Below are positions 24,260 to 34,936 of a stretch of DNA of 64,000 bases, one piece after another. Within the stretch, counting starts at the first letter, position 1, and each line of letters starts with the position of its first letter. Under the pieces are notes generated by a model. It was not told the DNA's origin and did no database searches. It saw only the letters and a list, made by a program, of their open reading frames with translations. The position numbers and the translations under genes are program-made. The stretch spans positions 496,001 through 560,000 of the forward strand of contig CP126204.1 in NCBI GenBank assembly GCA_030272155.1. Reading direction: 5' to 3'. Source of the DNA: Tetradesmus obliquus (taxonomy: Eukaryota > Chlorophyta > Chlorophyceae > Sphaeropleales > Scenedesmaceae).

Positions 24260-24306
<47 letters not shown>
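23542..24306. promoter_or_regulatory. Divergent intergenic region between the IQM-like and BCL7-like genes
   Basis: 765 bases between two divergent starts, expected to hold both promoters. Its right end (24227-24306) is a long, slightly interrupted AGC/CAG repeat running up to the BCL7-like ATG, so that gene would have a CAG-repeat 5' leader. No TATA box was recognised. Confidence 0.5.
24227..24306. repeat. AGC microsatellite immediately before a start codon
   Basis: About 26 trinucleotides with two CCG interruptions, ending directly at the ATG at 24307. Confidence 0.95.
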
Positions 24307-24308
<2 letters not shown>

Positions 24309-25346
24309 GACGTCAAGGCGCAACGTCAACCTCAACAAGGAGCTGTCAAATGACTGGGTGGGGCGTGTGCGGAAGTGGAAGCGGCAGTGGGTGCCTGTCG
24401 ACGACAAGCCCCCGCCAGGCAAGAAGCCCTGCATGCTGCTGAAGTGGGTGCAGACAGGTGAGCAGCAGCAGCAGCAACAGCAGTGCAGCTGATTTTGAAG
24501 CAGATGGCTGGCTTGGCGAGCAGCAGAGCAGCGTCCACTGGCATCCTTGCTGATGTGGCGGTGCTGCTGCCAGCCTGCTTGAGGGGTGTGTGTCGTTGCT
24601 GCTGGCAGCAGTTGATTGCTGCCACGTAGCCGCAGCATGCAACATGCTTGAACAGTGCGGCTGTGCAGGTTTCTATGTATGTATGTAGGTAGGCATGCCA
24701 CGTTACAACCCGCTGCAGTCCAGGCGGCATGCAAGGGTTGCCAATCAGAGACCTAGTTTTGCATGAAGCGAACACTGGCCGTCGACAATCATGCCTGCAC
24801 TGCTGCTGCTGCTGCAGAGGAGCGTGCACACCCAGGCCCCTCAAGGCACCCACATATCGTTCCAGTAAGTGCCTGATCATCTCAGTTTATGCTGGCTGCT
24901 GATATGCGTGTGTTACGAGTGTTATGTGACAGCCCTGCTTGCCTCACACAGCAGCGGCCACTTAACACCGCAACAAAGCAAACATGTAGCATGCAACCTG
25001 TGTTAGCTGCAGGTTGCAGTTGGAAGCAGCATTGTGTCACTCAGCGACTCTCTGCTGTGGAACCACTTTCTTGCCTGACCCAAAAGCGGCCACAAGACAC
25101 AGCAGCAAAGTCTTCACGTAGCATGCGGCCTGTGTCAGTTGCAGGTTGCTGTTGGGAAGCAGCTGTGTGTCACTCAGTGACTCTGCTGTGGAGCCACACT
25201 GCAACCACACTCGACCACCACCAAGACAGAAAAAACACAGACAGAAAGAAACACCGCCAACAAAAGAAGAAACACTGCCAGGGCAGGGGCCATGCCAGCT
25301 TGGGGCAACCCTCTCTGTGTGTTGATGTTGCTGATGCCATCTTTTG

Positions 25347-25380
<34 letters not shown>

Positions 25381-28300
25381 TGAAGGACTTGAGCCTGGTG
25401 CCAGGTGCCAGGGTGGGGCCAGCACATGATGCAGCGGAAACAGGCGGCATGCTGGTGCGTTTTGTTCCTTCTGTAAGATGCATGCATTGGGCAGATCCTG
25501 CTGTGCTTCCTGATCTTGACTTCCAGCATGCGCTCTTGTTCCGTTTTCATTCAGTAACCATTCAAGTCCTTGGCGCCTGGTTGTGCAAGAACAACTTGTG
25601 TATATGTGTTGCATGGCTGCCTGCTGCTGCTGCTGCAGATGGCCGACCCTACAGCAGCACCCCCCCTGATAGACCTAAGCATGCAGCAAGCAGCCACACC
25701 AGCAGCAGCAGCAGCAGCAGATGCGGCTCTGCAGCCATCTGCATTTGCTGGCGCAGCTGCAGCAGCACCCCTCGCACCCGACGGCCAAGCAGCAGCAGCA
25801 GCAGGTGCAGGTGCAGCCTCAGCTGGCGAGCTGGCAGCAGCAGTGGCAGCAGCTGGACTGGGGCCTCCCACACTGTCACTAGATGCAGCAACAGCAGCAG
25901 CAGCAGGTGGCTTGGCAGCACCGTCTCCGCTGGCTGCTACAGCCAGTGGGCTGAGCTTAGGCATAGGCGCCCTGAGCCAGCCCAGCAGCAGCCAGCAGCT
26001 GATGATGGGAGGGCTGGGCGGAGCGCCGTCCATGCCCGCTGCTTCAGACTACACTGCAGGTACGCGTTTTTCGACTTGAGCTGTTGATTGTTGCTGTAAT
26101 TGTTCAAGCTGTTGTCTTGATGTTATTGTCTGACGCTGGCGGTTCGTGGAGTTGGTTGAGGTGGTCAGGGTTATGTTTGCAGTGCCATTGTTTAGCTGTC
26201 GACCCTAGGCATTGGAGCCTGTGCATTGGTGGCCTGAGCCAGCCCAGCAGCAGCCAGCAGCTGATGATGGGTGGGCTGGGCGGAGCGCCGTTGATGCCCG
26301 CTGCTTCAGACTACACTGCAGGTACGTGTTTGTTGACTTGAGATAATGATTGTTGCTGTCGTTGTTCAGGCTGTAGGGTCGAATCGTTGTTGTTTGACGC
26401 TGGCGGTTGGTCGAGCCAGCAGCTGATGATGGGTGGGGTCCATGCCTGCTGCTTCAGACTATATACTGCAGGTGCGCGTTTGTTGACTTGAAAGGTATTG
26501 AAGGTTTGTGTTGTTGTGATAACTGTCATCCATGTGTCGTTGTTTGACGCTGCACATTTGCAGCTGATGATGGGTGGGCTGGGCTGGGCTGCCTCGCTGC
26601 CTGCAGCTTCAGACTATACTGCAGGTGCGTGTGTGCTATCTTTCGTTACCGGTTTTTTTATTTGTGTACGCTAGGCTGTTTGTTTGAGAGCTGTAGCAGT
26701 CAGGGCCGTGCCGGCAGTTGCACAGTGCAGCCGCCAGCCTGAAACTGCAAAGCAGCCTGCAGCGTTCAAGCGCCGCTGGGAAGCACCAAGGGTTGCTGCT
26801 CCAACTGTTGCTGCTGCTGCTGTTGCTGCTGCAGGCACGGACAGCGAGGCGCTTGGGCGGCTGCCGCACGGCGGCGCTGCTGCCTCTGACTACACGGGTG
26901 GCACTGACAGCATGGATGTGGATGGTGGGCTGATGATGGGTGGAGGCACGGCTAGCCAGGGAGGAGGCGTGGCTTCTGCGCGGCGGCCAGCAGTTGGTCA
27001 CGAAGATGACTTGGATGATGAAGGTGAGGAACTTGGGTGGGCAGGCAATGAGACAGATGGTTGCGCCTGCTGTGGCCAGTGCTGTGGTTGATGCGGCGGC
27101 CGCATGCTGGTGATGATGGTCACATGGGTGAAGGAGGTGAGGCAGTTTTGATACAGCCCGCAGGGCTGGGCTTGTTTCTAGAGAGGGCCTGTGTTTGCTG
27201 CAAAGGCTTGATGATGGGAGGCACAGCCAGCCAGGGCGGAGGCGTGGCTTCTGCGCGGCGGCCTGCTGTTGGTCACGATAACGACATGGACGATGAAGGT
27301 GAGGCCGCAGGGCTGGGCCTGTTGTGCTGCATGAGCCTGTTGTGCATGGGGTGAAGCGCCAGCAGGGGTGGCCAGTGCAGGGTGGCCGGCAGTTGGTCAC
27401 GCGGATGACATGGACGATGAAGGTGAGGACGTTGGGCGGGCAGGCAATGAGGCAGATGGTTGCGCCTGCTGTGGCCAGTTCTGTGGTTGATGCGGCGGCC
27501 GCATGCTGGTGATGATGGTCACATGGGTGATGGAGGTGAGGCAGTTTTGATACAGCCCGCAGGGCTGGGCTTGTATCTCAAGAGGGCATGTGTTTGCTGC
27601 ATAGGCCTGATGATGGGCGGCACGGCCAGCCAGGGTGGAGGCGTGGCCTCTGCGCGGCGGCCAGCAGTTGGTCACGATGATGACATGGACGATGACGGTG
27701 AGGTGCAACCGTTATATGGTGGCTTTGGCCTGGGCCTGCATGGTGGCCTGATGATGGGTGGAGGCACGGCCAGCCAGGGCGGAGGCGTGGCTTCTGCGCG
27801 GCGGCCAGCAGTTGGTCACAATGATGACATGGATGATGAAGGTGAGGCCACTTCACATGAGGCGGCAGGGCTGGGTGTGTTGTGCTGCGTGATCCTGCTG
27901 TGCTGTGTCAGCCAGGGTAGTGGCGTGGCCAGTGCGGGGCGGTCAGTGGTTGTTCATATGATGCCATGGGCGATGAAGGTGCGGCCGCTTCACCTGAGGC
28001 TGCAGAGCTGCTGTTAGTGTTAACAGTCAGCTTCACCCAGCTGCTTCTCCAGCTGCTGCAGTATATTGTTTGGCGCGTTGCGGGTCTGTGCCAGGTTGAC
28101 AGTAGTAAGCTGCAGCTTTACAGTGCAGGATCTGTAACTGCCTTTGTGCGTGTGAGTGAAGGGGTGCATGCAATCTGACCAAAGCGCGCTTCTTCTTCTG
28201 CACCTGCAGCACTCGTGCTGTCTTGCTCATCCTGCTGCTCATATGCCACTGCTGCCACTTCATTTGCTCTGTGTGCTGCAGACGAGCTTGATGGAGCTCT

Positions 28301-28538
28301 CAGGGAAGAGGAAGAAGAAGATGAGGACCAGGAAGAAGAAGAAGAGGATGATATTGATGATGAGGAAGATGACGATGATGAGCAGCAGCAGCAGGATGAC
28401 GGCGGCTTCCATGAAGATGACGGCCTAGAGCGAGGGGTAATCGCTGGTGGCGATGACGACGAGGTTGACGAGGAAGATGACGATGACGAGGGTGATGACG
28501 GGGATGACGAGGATGTTGAAGATGACATGCCAGGCTGA
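24307..28538 (+). CDS. BCL7-domain protein, putative SWI/SNF-associated
   Basis: Six exons, 24307-24457, 24818-24864, 25380-25454, 25639-26059, 26835-27023, 28282-28538, give 379 residues in closed phase. Residues about 16-50 (ELSNDWVGRVRKWKRQWVPV, then LLKWVQTG) resemble the BCL7 N-terminal domain, whose animal form reads KVRKWEKKWV...KWVPV. BCL7 proteins, and plant BCL-domain homologs, are accessory subunits of SWI/SNF chromatin remodellers, so a nuclear role is inferred. The middle is Ala-rich with LMMGGLGG and AASDYTAG motifs. Exon 5 carries MDVDGGLMMGGGTASQGGG and RRPAVGHEDDLDDEG. Exon 6 is an almost pure Asp/Glu tail. The Trp/Lys signature is short, so the family call is good rather than certain. 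Introns 4 and 5 hold multiple copies of exon ends, some usable as cassette exons. Confidence 0.75.
26060..27979 (+). repeat. Exon-end copies in BCL7-like introns 4 and 5
   Basis: Exon 4 donor end (SSSQQLMMGGLGG, AASDYTAG): copies at 26232-26322, 26414-26474 (degenerate) and 26561-26624, most ending GCAG followed by GTRCG. Exon 5 donor end (MMGG.TASQGGGVASARRPA, then VGHDDDMDDEG): copies at 27206-27298, near 27355-27423, 27605-27697, 27748-27840 and 27909-27979, ending in GATGAAG or GATGACG followed by GTGAGG (the last GTGCGG). The segment after 27060 (27061-27140) is itself duplicated near 27459-27540. Confidence 0.9.
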
Positions 28539-29364
28539 CTCAGCTTGGAGCTGCTTGAGGAGTAGCCGCAGTGGCGGCCATGTCAATCAATGGACGGCTG
28601 CACAATGAATTGGTGATTGCATTATGCTTCACTGCAATGTCTTGATGCAACTCATAATGTTGGTGATGTCTTTGCTGTTGGGCGTTGCCTGCTGTACTGT
28701 CCGCAGCTGCCGCAGCTGCTGTGTTGCAGCTGGGCGGCTCCTGCTGCACAAACTGGGTGAGCTGTTAGATATGTGAGTGAGCAATATGTTGCATGCAGCT
28801 ATCGCAGAAGGTATTGTCTTCCCTGCAATTATTTAAACTGCAGCGCAGCGCTGCCGCAGCGGCATCAAGCGTCTGCACAGCAGAGGCGCTGCTGTTCATG
28901 TACAATTCAACTAATCACTGGCATGTGAGGTCCATGCTTGATGGGCTGCGGGTCAGTGTGCTTGTTGCGTTGCGGAATGGGCGTGTGTTCGGTCATTTGT
29001 TCTGTGAAAGGCATGCACACAGCATGAGAATGATGTGAGGAACGGCGGCGCCATGCAGTGTTTGCCAGCCTTGAGCAGCACAAGCATGCTGGGTGTTGTG
29101 CCAGTCGAGTTCTGTCCTGGCAACCCCCTCCCTTGGTCAGTCGGCATTAGGTGCCAGGACCCACATGTAACTATCCTCTCTGATTATGTTGCATTCAATT
29201 GTTGCAAAGTGTCTTCCTGCAACTTGGTACAGTAATTGTGCTGGTAATCAAGGTTCGACCTCAGCAATGCATGCAGAACACGCATCACAGCAGCTCGCAG
29301 CGTGTGGTGCTCGTATTTAGAAGCATCATCGCAGCAGCTGCCTCTGATATGGTGACATGAGGCT
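28539..29364. other. Intergenic region left of the tandem array
   Basis: Holds the BCL7-like 3' UTR (TGTAA at 29166 is a candidate poly(A) signal) and single-copy sequence up to the left edge of the array near 29365. No gene recognised. Confidence 0.4.
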
Positions 29365-29753
29365 ACAAGTCCTGGCACCTGTACCCCTGGTGCTTGGCAA
29401 ATCCGGCTCAACATCACAGCACGCATGCGCCAGAGCAGCAAGTTGTGGTGCTTAGATGTGCCAGAGATCAGCGCTGCTTCTGCTGTGGTGAAACGAAGCA
29501 GCAGCACTGTTTAGATCAAGCTTCTGCTGCAGCTGCAGCATCGCCTGTTGCTTGTACTCCACGCCTGAGCAACACTTCACAGAACAATAATTATTTTGAT
29601 GGTACGATGTTTCCCTTCGAAGCTGAGCAGGCCGCCCCCCAAACGTGGGCTCATCCCTGCTCATGTGCCGACTCGCACGAGTCAGCTGTTGACTGCTGGC
29701 AGTGCAGCAGCTGTCGAGTTCACAGGATCGGCATCGGGAAGACTGCAGTTCAC

Positions 29754-29808
29754 GGACGTGACGTGACAGGACGTGATGCGAGCAGCAAAGGACGTGATGC
29801 GAAGTTCC
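29754..29808 (+). promoter_or_regulatory. Repeated GGACGTGA elements in array promoters
   Basis: GGACGTGACGTGACAGG is followed by two copies of GGACGTGATGCGA 14 bases apart, giving four ACGTGA cores within 55 bases, about 270-320 bases upstream of the first start codon. It is conserved in every unit (near 34614, 39509, 44353 and 49213). ACGT cores are typical binding sites of plant bZIP factors; that this is one here is inference. TACTTAAGG about 190 bases before the ATG may lie in the core promoter. Confidence 0.45.
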
Positions 29809-30073
29809 GCCGCACTTCACACCCCTCACTCCTTTGGCCAGTCGTGTCACACTTGCACCTGACTGCAGTCATCGCACACACGCCTACTTAAGGCTGTTTG
29901 GCACCCTCAAGCAGCAATCGAGCTCCTCATCAGCTATCCTGCTTGTGATTGATAAGCTTTCCTGCGACCACCTAGCACGCATAACAGAAGCATCGGAACG
30001 TCAATTGACTGCCACCACAGCAAGAGCAACGCTTGACAAAACGACAAGTTTCTTGTTGCGAACAAACGCACTC

Positions 30074-32996
30074 ATGGCTCGCAAGCTTCTGGCCGCAGCG
30101 GCCCTTGTGCTGCTGTGTGCTGCCTCAGCACAGGCTGCCAGGTGGAGCCTCGAGACAGATGAGCAGGGTCGCCAGCTGCTGCAGGCTGCCAAGTCCCCCA
30201 ACTGTACCAGGATCGACGCCCACTGCTCCCAGTGCCGCAACCAGAGGATCCCAGGCACCCGCCGCAGTGAGCTGGTGTGCTCCAGCTGCGAGAGTGGTTA
30301 CAGGCTGCGCCGCGATGGCGTCTCAAAGACATGCGGTGAGTTGCTGGCCACAGCTGCAGCTGGGATGCACAAATACATGCACCAGTTAGTATAGCAATGC
30401 GGTTCTGCCACAGCAACGCCAGCAAGCAGCGTGCCCTCAGCAGGCAGCAAGTGTGACAGCTTGAGTCCCCCCTGCAGATGCATGTTGCGCACAACAGCAA
30501 CACTTGATGCGGGCGTATGATCCTCCACTGCAACCCGTCCCTCACACACTGCTGCCGTGCACTGCTGTGCCTTGCAGACTGTGCTCCTGGCCTGGCCATG
30601 GACGCCAACAAGAACTGCCAGCCATGCACCCTGGGCAAGTACTGCCTGGGTGGTGACGCCACTGTAAACCCCACCAACGCAGAGGGTGGCTGCCCTGATG
30701 GCCTGGCCACCACCTTTGCCGGTGCCAAGAGCCAGGCTCAGTGCTTCACCAAGGCTGGTTACGGCCGCACATCCAGCAAGGGCAGCGACGGCAAGGTGTC
30801 CCTGGCCGGTGTGCTGTGCGACGTTGCCACCTACAACGTGGGCTCCAACACTGCCGGCTGCCAGAAGTGCGGTGCAGGCCTGACCACTGCCACCAACGGC
30901 TCAACCTCCGCCTCTGCATGCCGTGAGTGCCTGCGGTGCCTGTGCGTGTGCTGTTGCTTTGCCCAGTGCTGCACTTCAGTTGTGAGGGACAGCAGCATTG
31001 CTGAAGAGGGAGGCAGCGGCAGCAGCAGCAGCAGCAGCAGCCGCCATGTGCACTGTGGCCCTTGCTGAGGGATGCTGCTGTGTTTGAGCTGATCTCAACC
31101 TGTCTTGCTCAAAAGCTCACCTGCTGCTGTTGCTGCACCTGCTGCATGTTGCCGCTGCAGTGGCTCCTGCTGGCTCCTACCTGGACAAGGGCATCGGCAA
31201 GCTGTGCCAGAAGGGCACATACTCCACCAACCTGAACGCCAACGCCAACTGCGTCCCCTGCCCTGATGGCATCACCACCGCCGCTGAGGGCAGCACCACC
31301 GCTGCTGCATGCTCCCTGGCGCTCAAGGGCTACTACATTGACTCCACCAACTCCACAGTTGCCATCAAGTGCCCCCTGGACACCTACCAGGACCAGGAGG
31401 CAAATGTGACGTCCTGCACTGCCTGCCCCAACGGCTGGAAGACCAAGGAGACTGGTGCCACTGGTGTTGCCGTGTGCCTGGCCCCACCCGGCTTTGAGCT
31501 GGTTGACGGTGCCACCAACATCACTGCTTGCGCTGCTGGCTCCTACAAGGCTGACTGGAACAGGAACCCATGTGTGGCGGTGAGTTGCCTGGTTGTGGCG
31601 CTTGCAGCAGTGCACTCATGATGCCCCAGTGTGGTGCTGCCATGTGCTGCAGGCAGCAGCCATGTTACAGCAGCAGCACTCGACCTCAGCTGGTAGCTCA
31701 TGCATGTTGTGATGTCTTCCTGTTGTATCAATTTGCCAACGCCACATTGCTGACCCCCCTTTGCTGCCACCTGCTGCTGTCTGCTCCTGTTTGCAGTGCG
31801 GTACTGGCCTCATCACCAAGGAGGCTGGCTCCGTGTCCAAGGATGCCTGCCTGGTGCCTGCCGGCTACGGCCTGACCTCCCTGTCCCCTATGGTGGCTGC
31901 GCCTTGTGAGAAGAACACCTACGGCGACAGCGTGGACCGTGCTGCTGTGGCCAACGCCCGTTGCACTGCTTGCCCTGCTGATATGTTCACCATGGACACC
32001 CTGGAGACCAGGACCCGCAACAGCAGCGAGTTCTACACCGCTGAGTCTGCCTGCCTGGTGAAGCCTGGATGGGGCACAACCTCCACCACCCCCCAGGAGT
32101 GCCCAGTTGGCACCTTCAACGAGGGCAAGAACCGCTCACCCTGCCACCACTGCGGCACTGGCTGGACCACTGTCGCTGCCGGCAAGACCGCTGAGAGCCA
32201 GTGCGTTGTCCAGGCTGGCTGGAAGTTGGCTGCTGATAACATCCCCGCTCCCTGCGACAAGGGCAGCTACTCCACTGGTGGAACCGAGGTTGCACCCAAC
32301 GCCACCTGCACGCCCTGCGCTACTGGCTACTCAACCCAGGAGGACGAGTCTGTCAGCAATGATGAGTGTGCCGTCTGCGCACCTGGCTACGGTGGTGCTC
32401 TCTGCGCACAGTGCGACTATGGCACCTTTGCTTCTGGTGGCGCCAAGGTTGGCGATGCCTGCGCAGCTTGCGCCAGTGGCTCCACCTCCAAGAAGGGTGC
32501 CACCCAGTCCCAGCAGTGCTACTCCACCCTGATTGATGCCCGCAATGACGTGTTCAACCTGGCTGACGAGGGTGCCTGGGCCGACAACGCCGCCACCACC
32601 GGCATCGCTTGCGGTGCTGCCTGCGATGCCCTGGACACATGCGTGATGTACAAGTTTGTGGTGAACGAGGCTGGTCAGGGCACTGGCAAGTGCAGCCTGC
32701 TGTCTGAGGCAAGCAGCCCCAGCCACACTGTTGGCTTCAAGATCGGCAATGGTGATGACTACTCTGTGTGGGGCCTGACCCAGTCTGTGGGTGCTGCGCT
32801 TACCAGCCAGCCTTCCAGTGTTGCTGACGAGGCTGCCTGCAAGGATGCATGCACTGCTGCATCTGAGTGTGAGGTGTATGTGTGGAATGCTAGCGGCACC
32901 CCCAAGTGCACCCTGACCAAGTCAGAGCTGGAGGAGGCATCCATCAGCATGTTCCAGGTTGTGGGTGCCAAGCTATACTCCGACCTGCACCCTTGA
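30074..32996 (+). CDS. Secreted Cys-rich GCC2/GCC3-like protein with PAN-like C-terminus, copy 1
   Basis: Four exons, 30074-30335, 30578-30922, 31161-31579 and 31797-32996, give 741 residues. A clear signal peptide (MARKLLAAAALVLLCAASAQA) leads into repeated Cys-rich units of the ephrin-receptor-like/GCC2_GCC3 kind from about 44 to 580: a Cys pair, C..CP.G..T, then C..PPG/PAGYG at about 40-60-residue spacing. From residue 583 to the end are two PAN/apple-like modules (ACGAACDALDTCVMYKFV; ACKDACTAASECEVYVW). No membrane segment is seen, so an extracellular or wall/vesicle location is inferred. The ATG is preceded by no other in-frame methionine close by and begins the signal peptide directly. 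In such proteins the Cys-rich units are usually structural or adhesive; the function here is unknown. The translated exons match copy 2 exactly. Confidence 0.88.
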
Positions 32997-33711
32997 ACGG
33001 TGTAGCTTGGGTTGCGTGGTGTAGATGCTGTATGGTGTAGCTGCACATATCTTGATGATGAGCAGGCTGCTGTGTTGTGTTTGCTGGGGTGTGCTGGGCC
33101 CTTTGCTGCAGCCCCTGTCAGGCAAACTGCCACCACTGATTGGTGTGATGCCTGTGGCTTTGCTGTTGCTGCTCAGCACGGTCTGCACTCTGTACATTTA
33201 TTGTAGGTGTTGGTTGCAGCTGCTGAATTGATGTAGATAGATGGTTCAATCTCTGATTCACCCTGCGGTGCCTTCCTGCACTGGTGGTGTTCATTTCTTG
33301 TCATTCATTCTGGTTGCATACTGGCTTATCATGAAGAAACCCACTTTGTTTCTCTTTCCTTGTGTCTTAAGCATAGCAGAAGCTCATGGTGTTCATGTGT
33401 CCACATGATTGTGTTGTCGCTGCACATCGACCTGTGCTCCTTTCTCTGCTTCTCTGTTGTGTCACTGGCGCAGCACCAGTGACACTCGCTTCCAAAGCTT
33501 GCACGCCACATATTGTGCGGCTGTGCATGCAGTTGTATGCATGCCCAGGAGTCTCTATCACATGGCCTGCACTGCCCTGCTGAGAATGCAGCGGCGGCCA
33601 TGGTCAACAGCCGCTGCCAGCCTGGCCACGTGCTGTGCCAACCACAGTGGTGGTGGCACCACTGGTGATGTGCTGATGAGGCGCGTCGTCGTCAACACCA
33701 ACGATTCACTG

Positions 33712-33716
33712 TGTAA
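33712..33716 (+). promoter_or_regulatory. Candidate TGTAA poly(A) signal of array unit 1
   Basis: TGTAA about 716 bases after the stop, in CACTGTGTAACTGC, and repeated in all units. TGTAA is the usual chlorophycean signal. The shared part of the unit ends about 60 bases beyond this site in unit 5, so the duplicated block roughly equals one transcription unit. Confidence 0.4.
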
Positions 33717-33769
33717 CTGCTCTCCGTGTGCTCAAACACTCTGCTTGTATGTTTGTATGTGGAAGAGTC

Positions 33770-33831
33770 GACGCTCTGGTCCCCTGGTTAACTCACAATA
33801 GCCTGCAGCAGTGTCGATGAGCAGCACTGAC

Positions 33832-33863
<32 letters not shown>

Positions 33864-34221
33864 AGTGAGTACGAGTACTGCACAACAAAGCTGACACAAA
33901 CACCATATATTTCACATAGCAACGGTGCCCAGGCACACCATCACTGCATATACGAAAACGACAATCTCACTGTTACCACCAGTATAACCGCCAACGGATA
34001 CAGCCATCCATGCGCACAGGCAGCAGTATGGCAACACAGGTGACAGCACAGCACTGTGACAGCTCCATGCCGGCAGGTGGGCACAGGCAGTAGCCCCGGC
34101 ATACAGCTCAGCACAGCAGCCAAATCAGAGTGTTCTTGCTCACTGCACTGCAGTGGCATGATTGTGCAGAGCCGACAATCAACAATCAGTCTGCTGCAAC
34201 GGAAATGCAACGATGATGTGG
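33770..34221. repeat. Inter-unit spacer with variable CTG tract
   Basis: About 450 bases found only between units (also near 38640-39120, 43530-43965 and 48390-48825). Each holds a CTG run of about 10, 24, 9 and 11 units respectively, next to GACCCTG. The flanks of the array do not contain it. Confidence 0.85.
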
Positions 34222-34936
34222 ACTCCGAGTCCTGGCAGCTGTACCGCTGGTGCTTGGCAATTTCGGCTCAACAATGCAGCAAGCATGCGCCAGAGCAGCA
34301 AGTTGTGGTGCTTAGATGTGCCAGAGATCAGCGCTGCTTCTGCTGTGGTTATATGAAGCAGCAGCACTGTTTAGTTGAAGCTTCTGCTGCAGCTGCAGCA
34401 TCGCCTGTTGCTTGTACTCCACGCCTGGGCAGCACTTTGCAGAACTACAAACGTTTTGACACGATGTTTCCCTTCGAAGCTGAGCAGGCCGCCCCCAAAC
34501 GTGGGCTGTGGCTCATCCCTGCTGTGCCGACTTGCACGAGTCAGCTGGTTGCTGCTGGCAGTGCAGCAGCTGTCAAGTTCACAGGATCGGCATCGGGAAG
34601 ACTGCAGTTCACGGACGTGACGTGACAGGACGTGATGCGAGCAGCAAAGGACGTGATGCGAAGTTCGGGCGCACTTCACACCCCTCACTCCTTTGGCCAG
34701 TCGTGTCACACTTGCACCTGACTGCAGTCATCGCACACACGCCTACTTAAGGCTGTTTTGTTGGCACCCTCAAGCAGCCATATAGCTCCTCATCAGCTAT
34801 CCTGCTTGTGATTGATAAGCTTTCCTGCGACCACCTAGCACGCATAACAGAAGCATCGGAACGTCAATTGACTGCCACCACAGCAAGAGCAACGCTTGAC
34901 AAAACGACAAGTTTCTTGTTGCGAACAAACGCACTC

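Noticed and set aside
30336-30577. Extension of array exon 1 through the following open frame to 30394
   Set aside because: The GTGAGT at 30336 and the CTTGCAG at 30571-30577 join the Cys-rich frame in phase (SKTC then DCAPG), and the extension has no Cys-rich pattern.
30072-30728. Long antisense open frame (218 codons) repeated identically in every array unit
   Set aside because: It is antisense to exons 1-2 and its conservation follows from the near-identity of the units; it has no recognisable motif.
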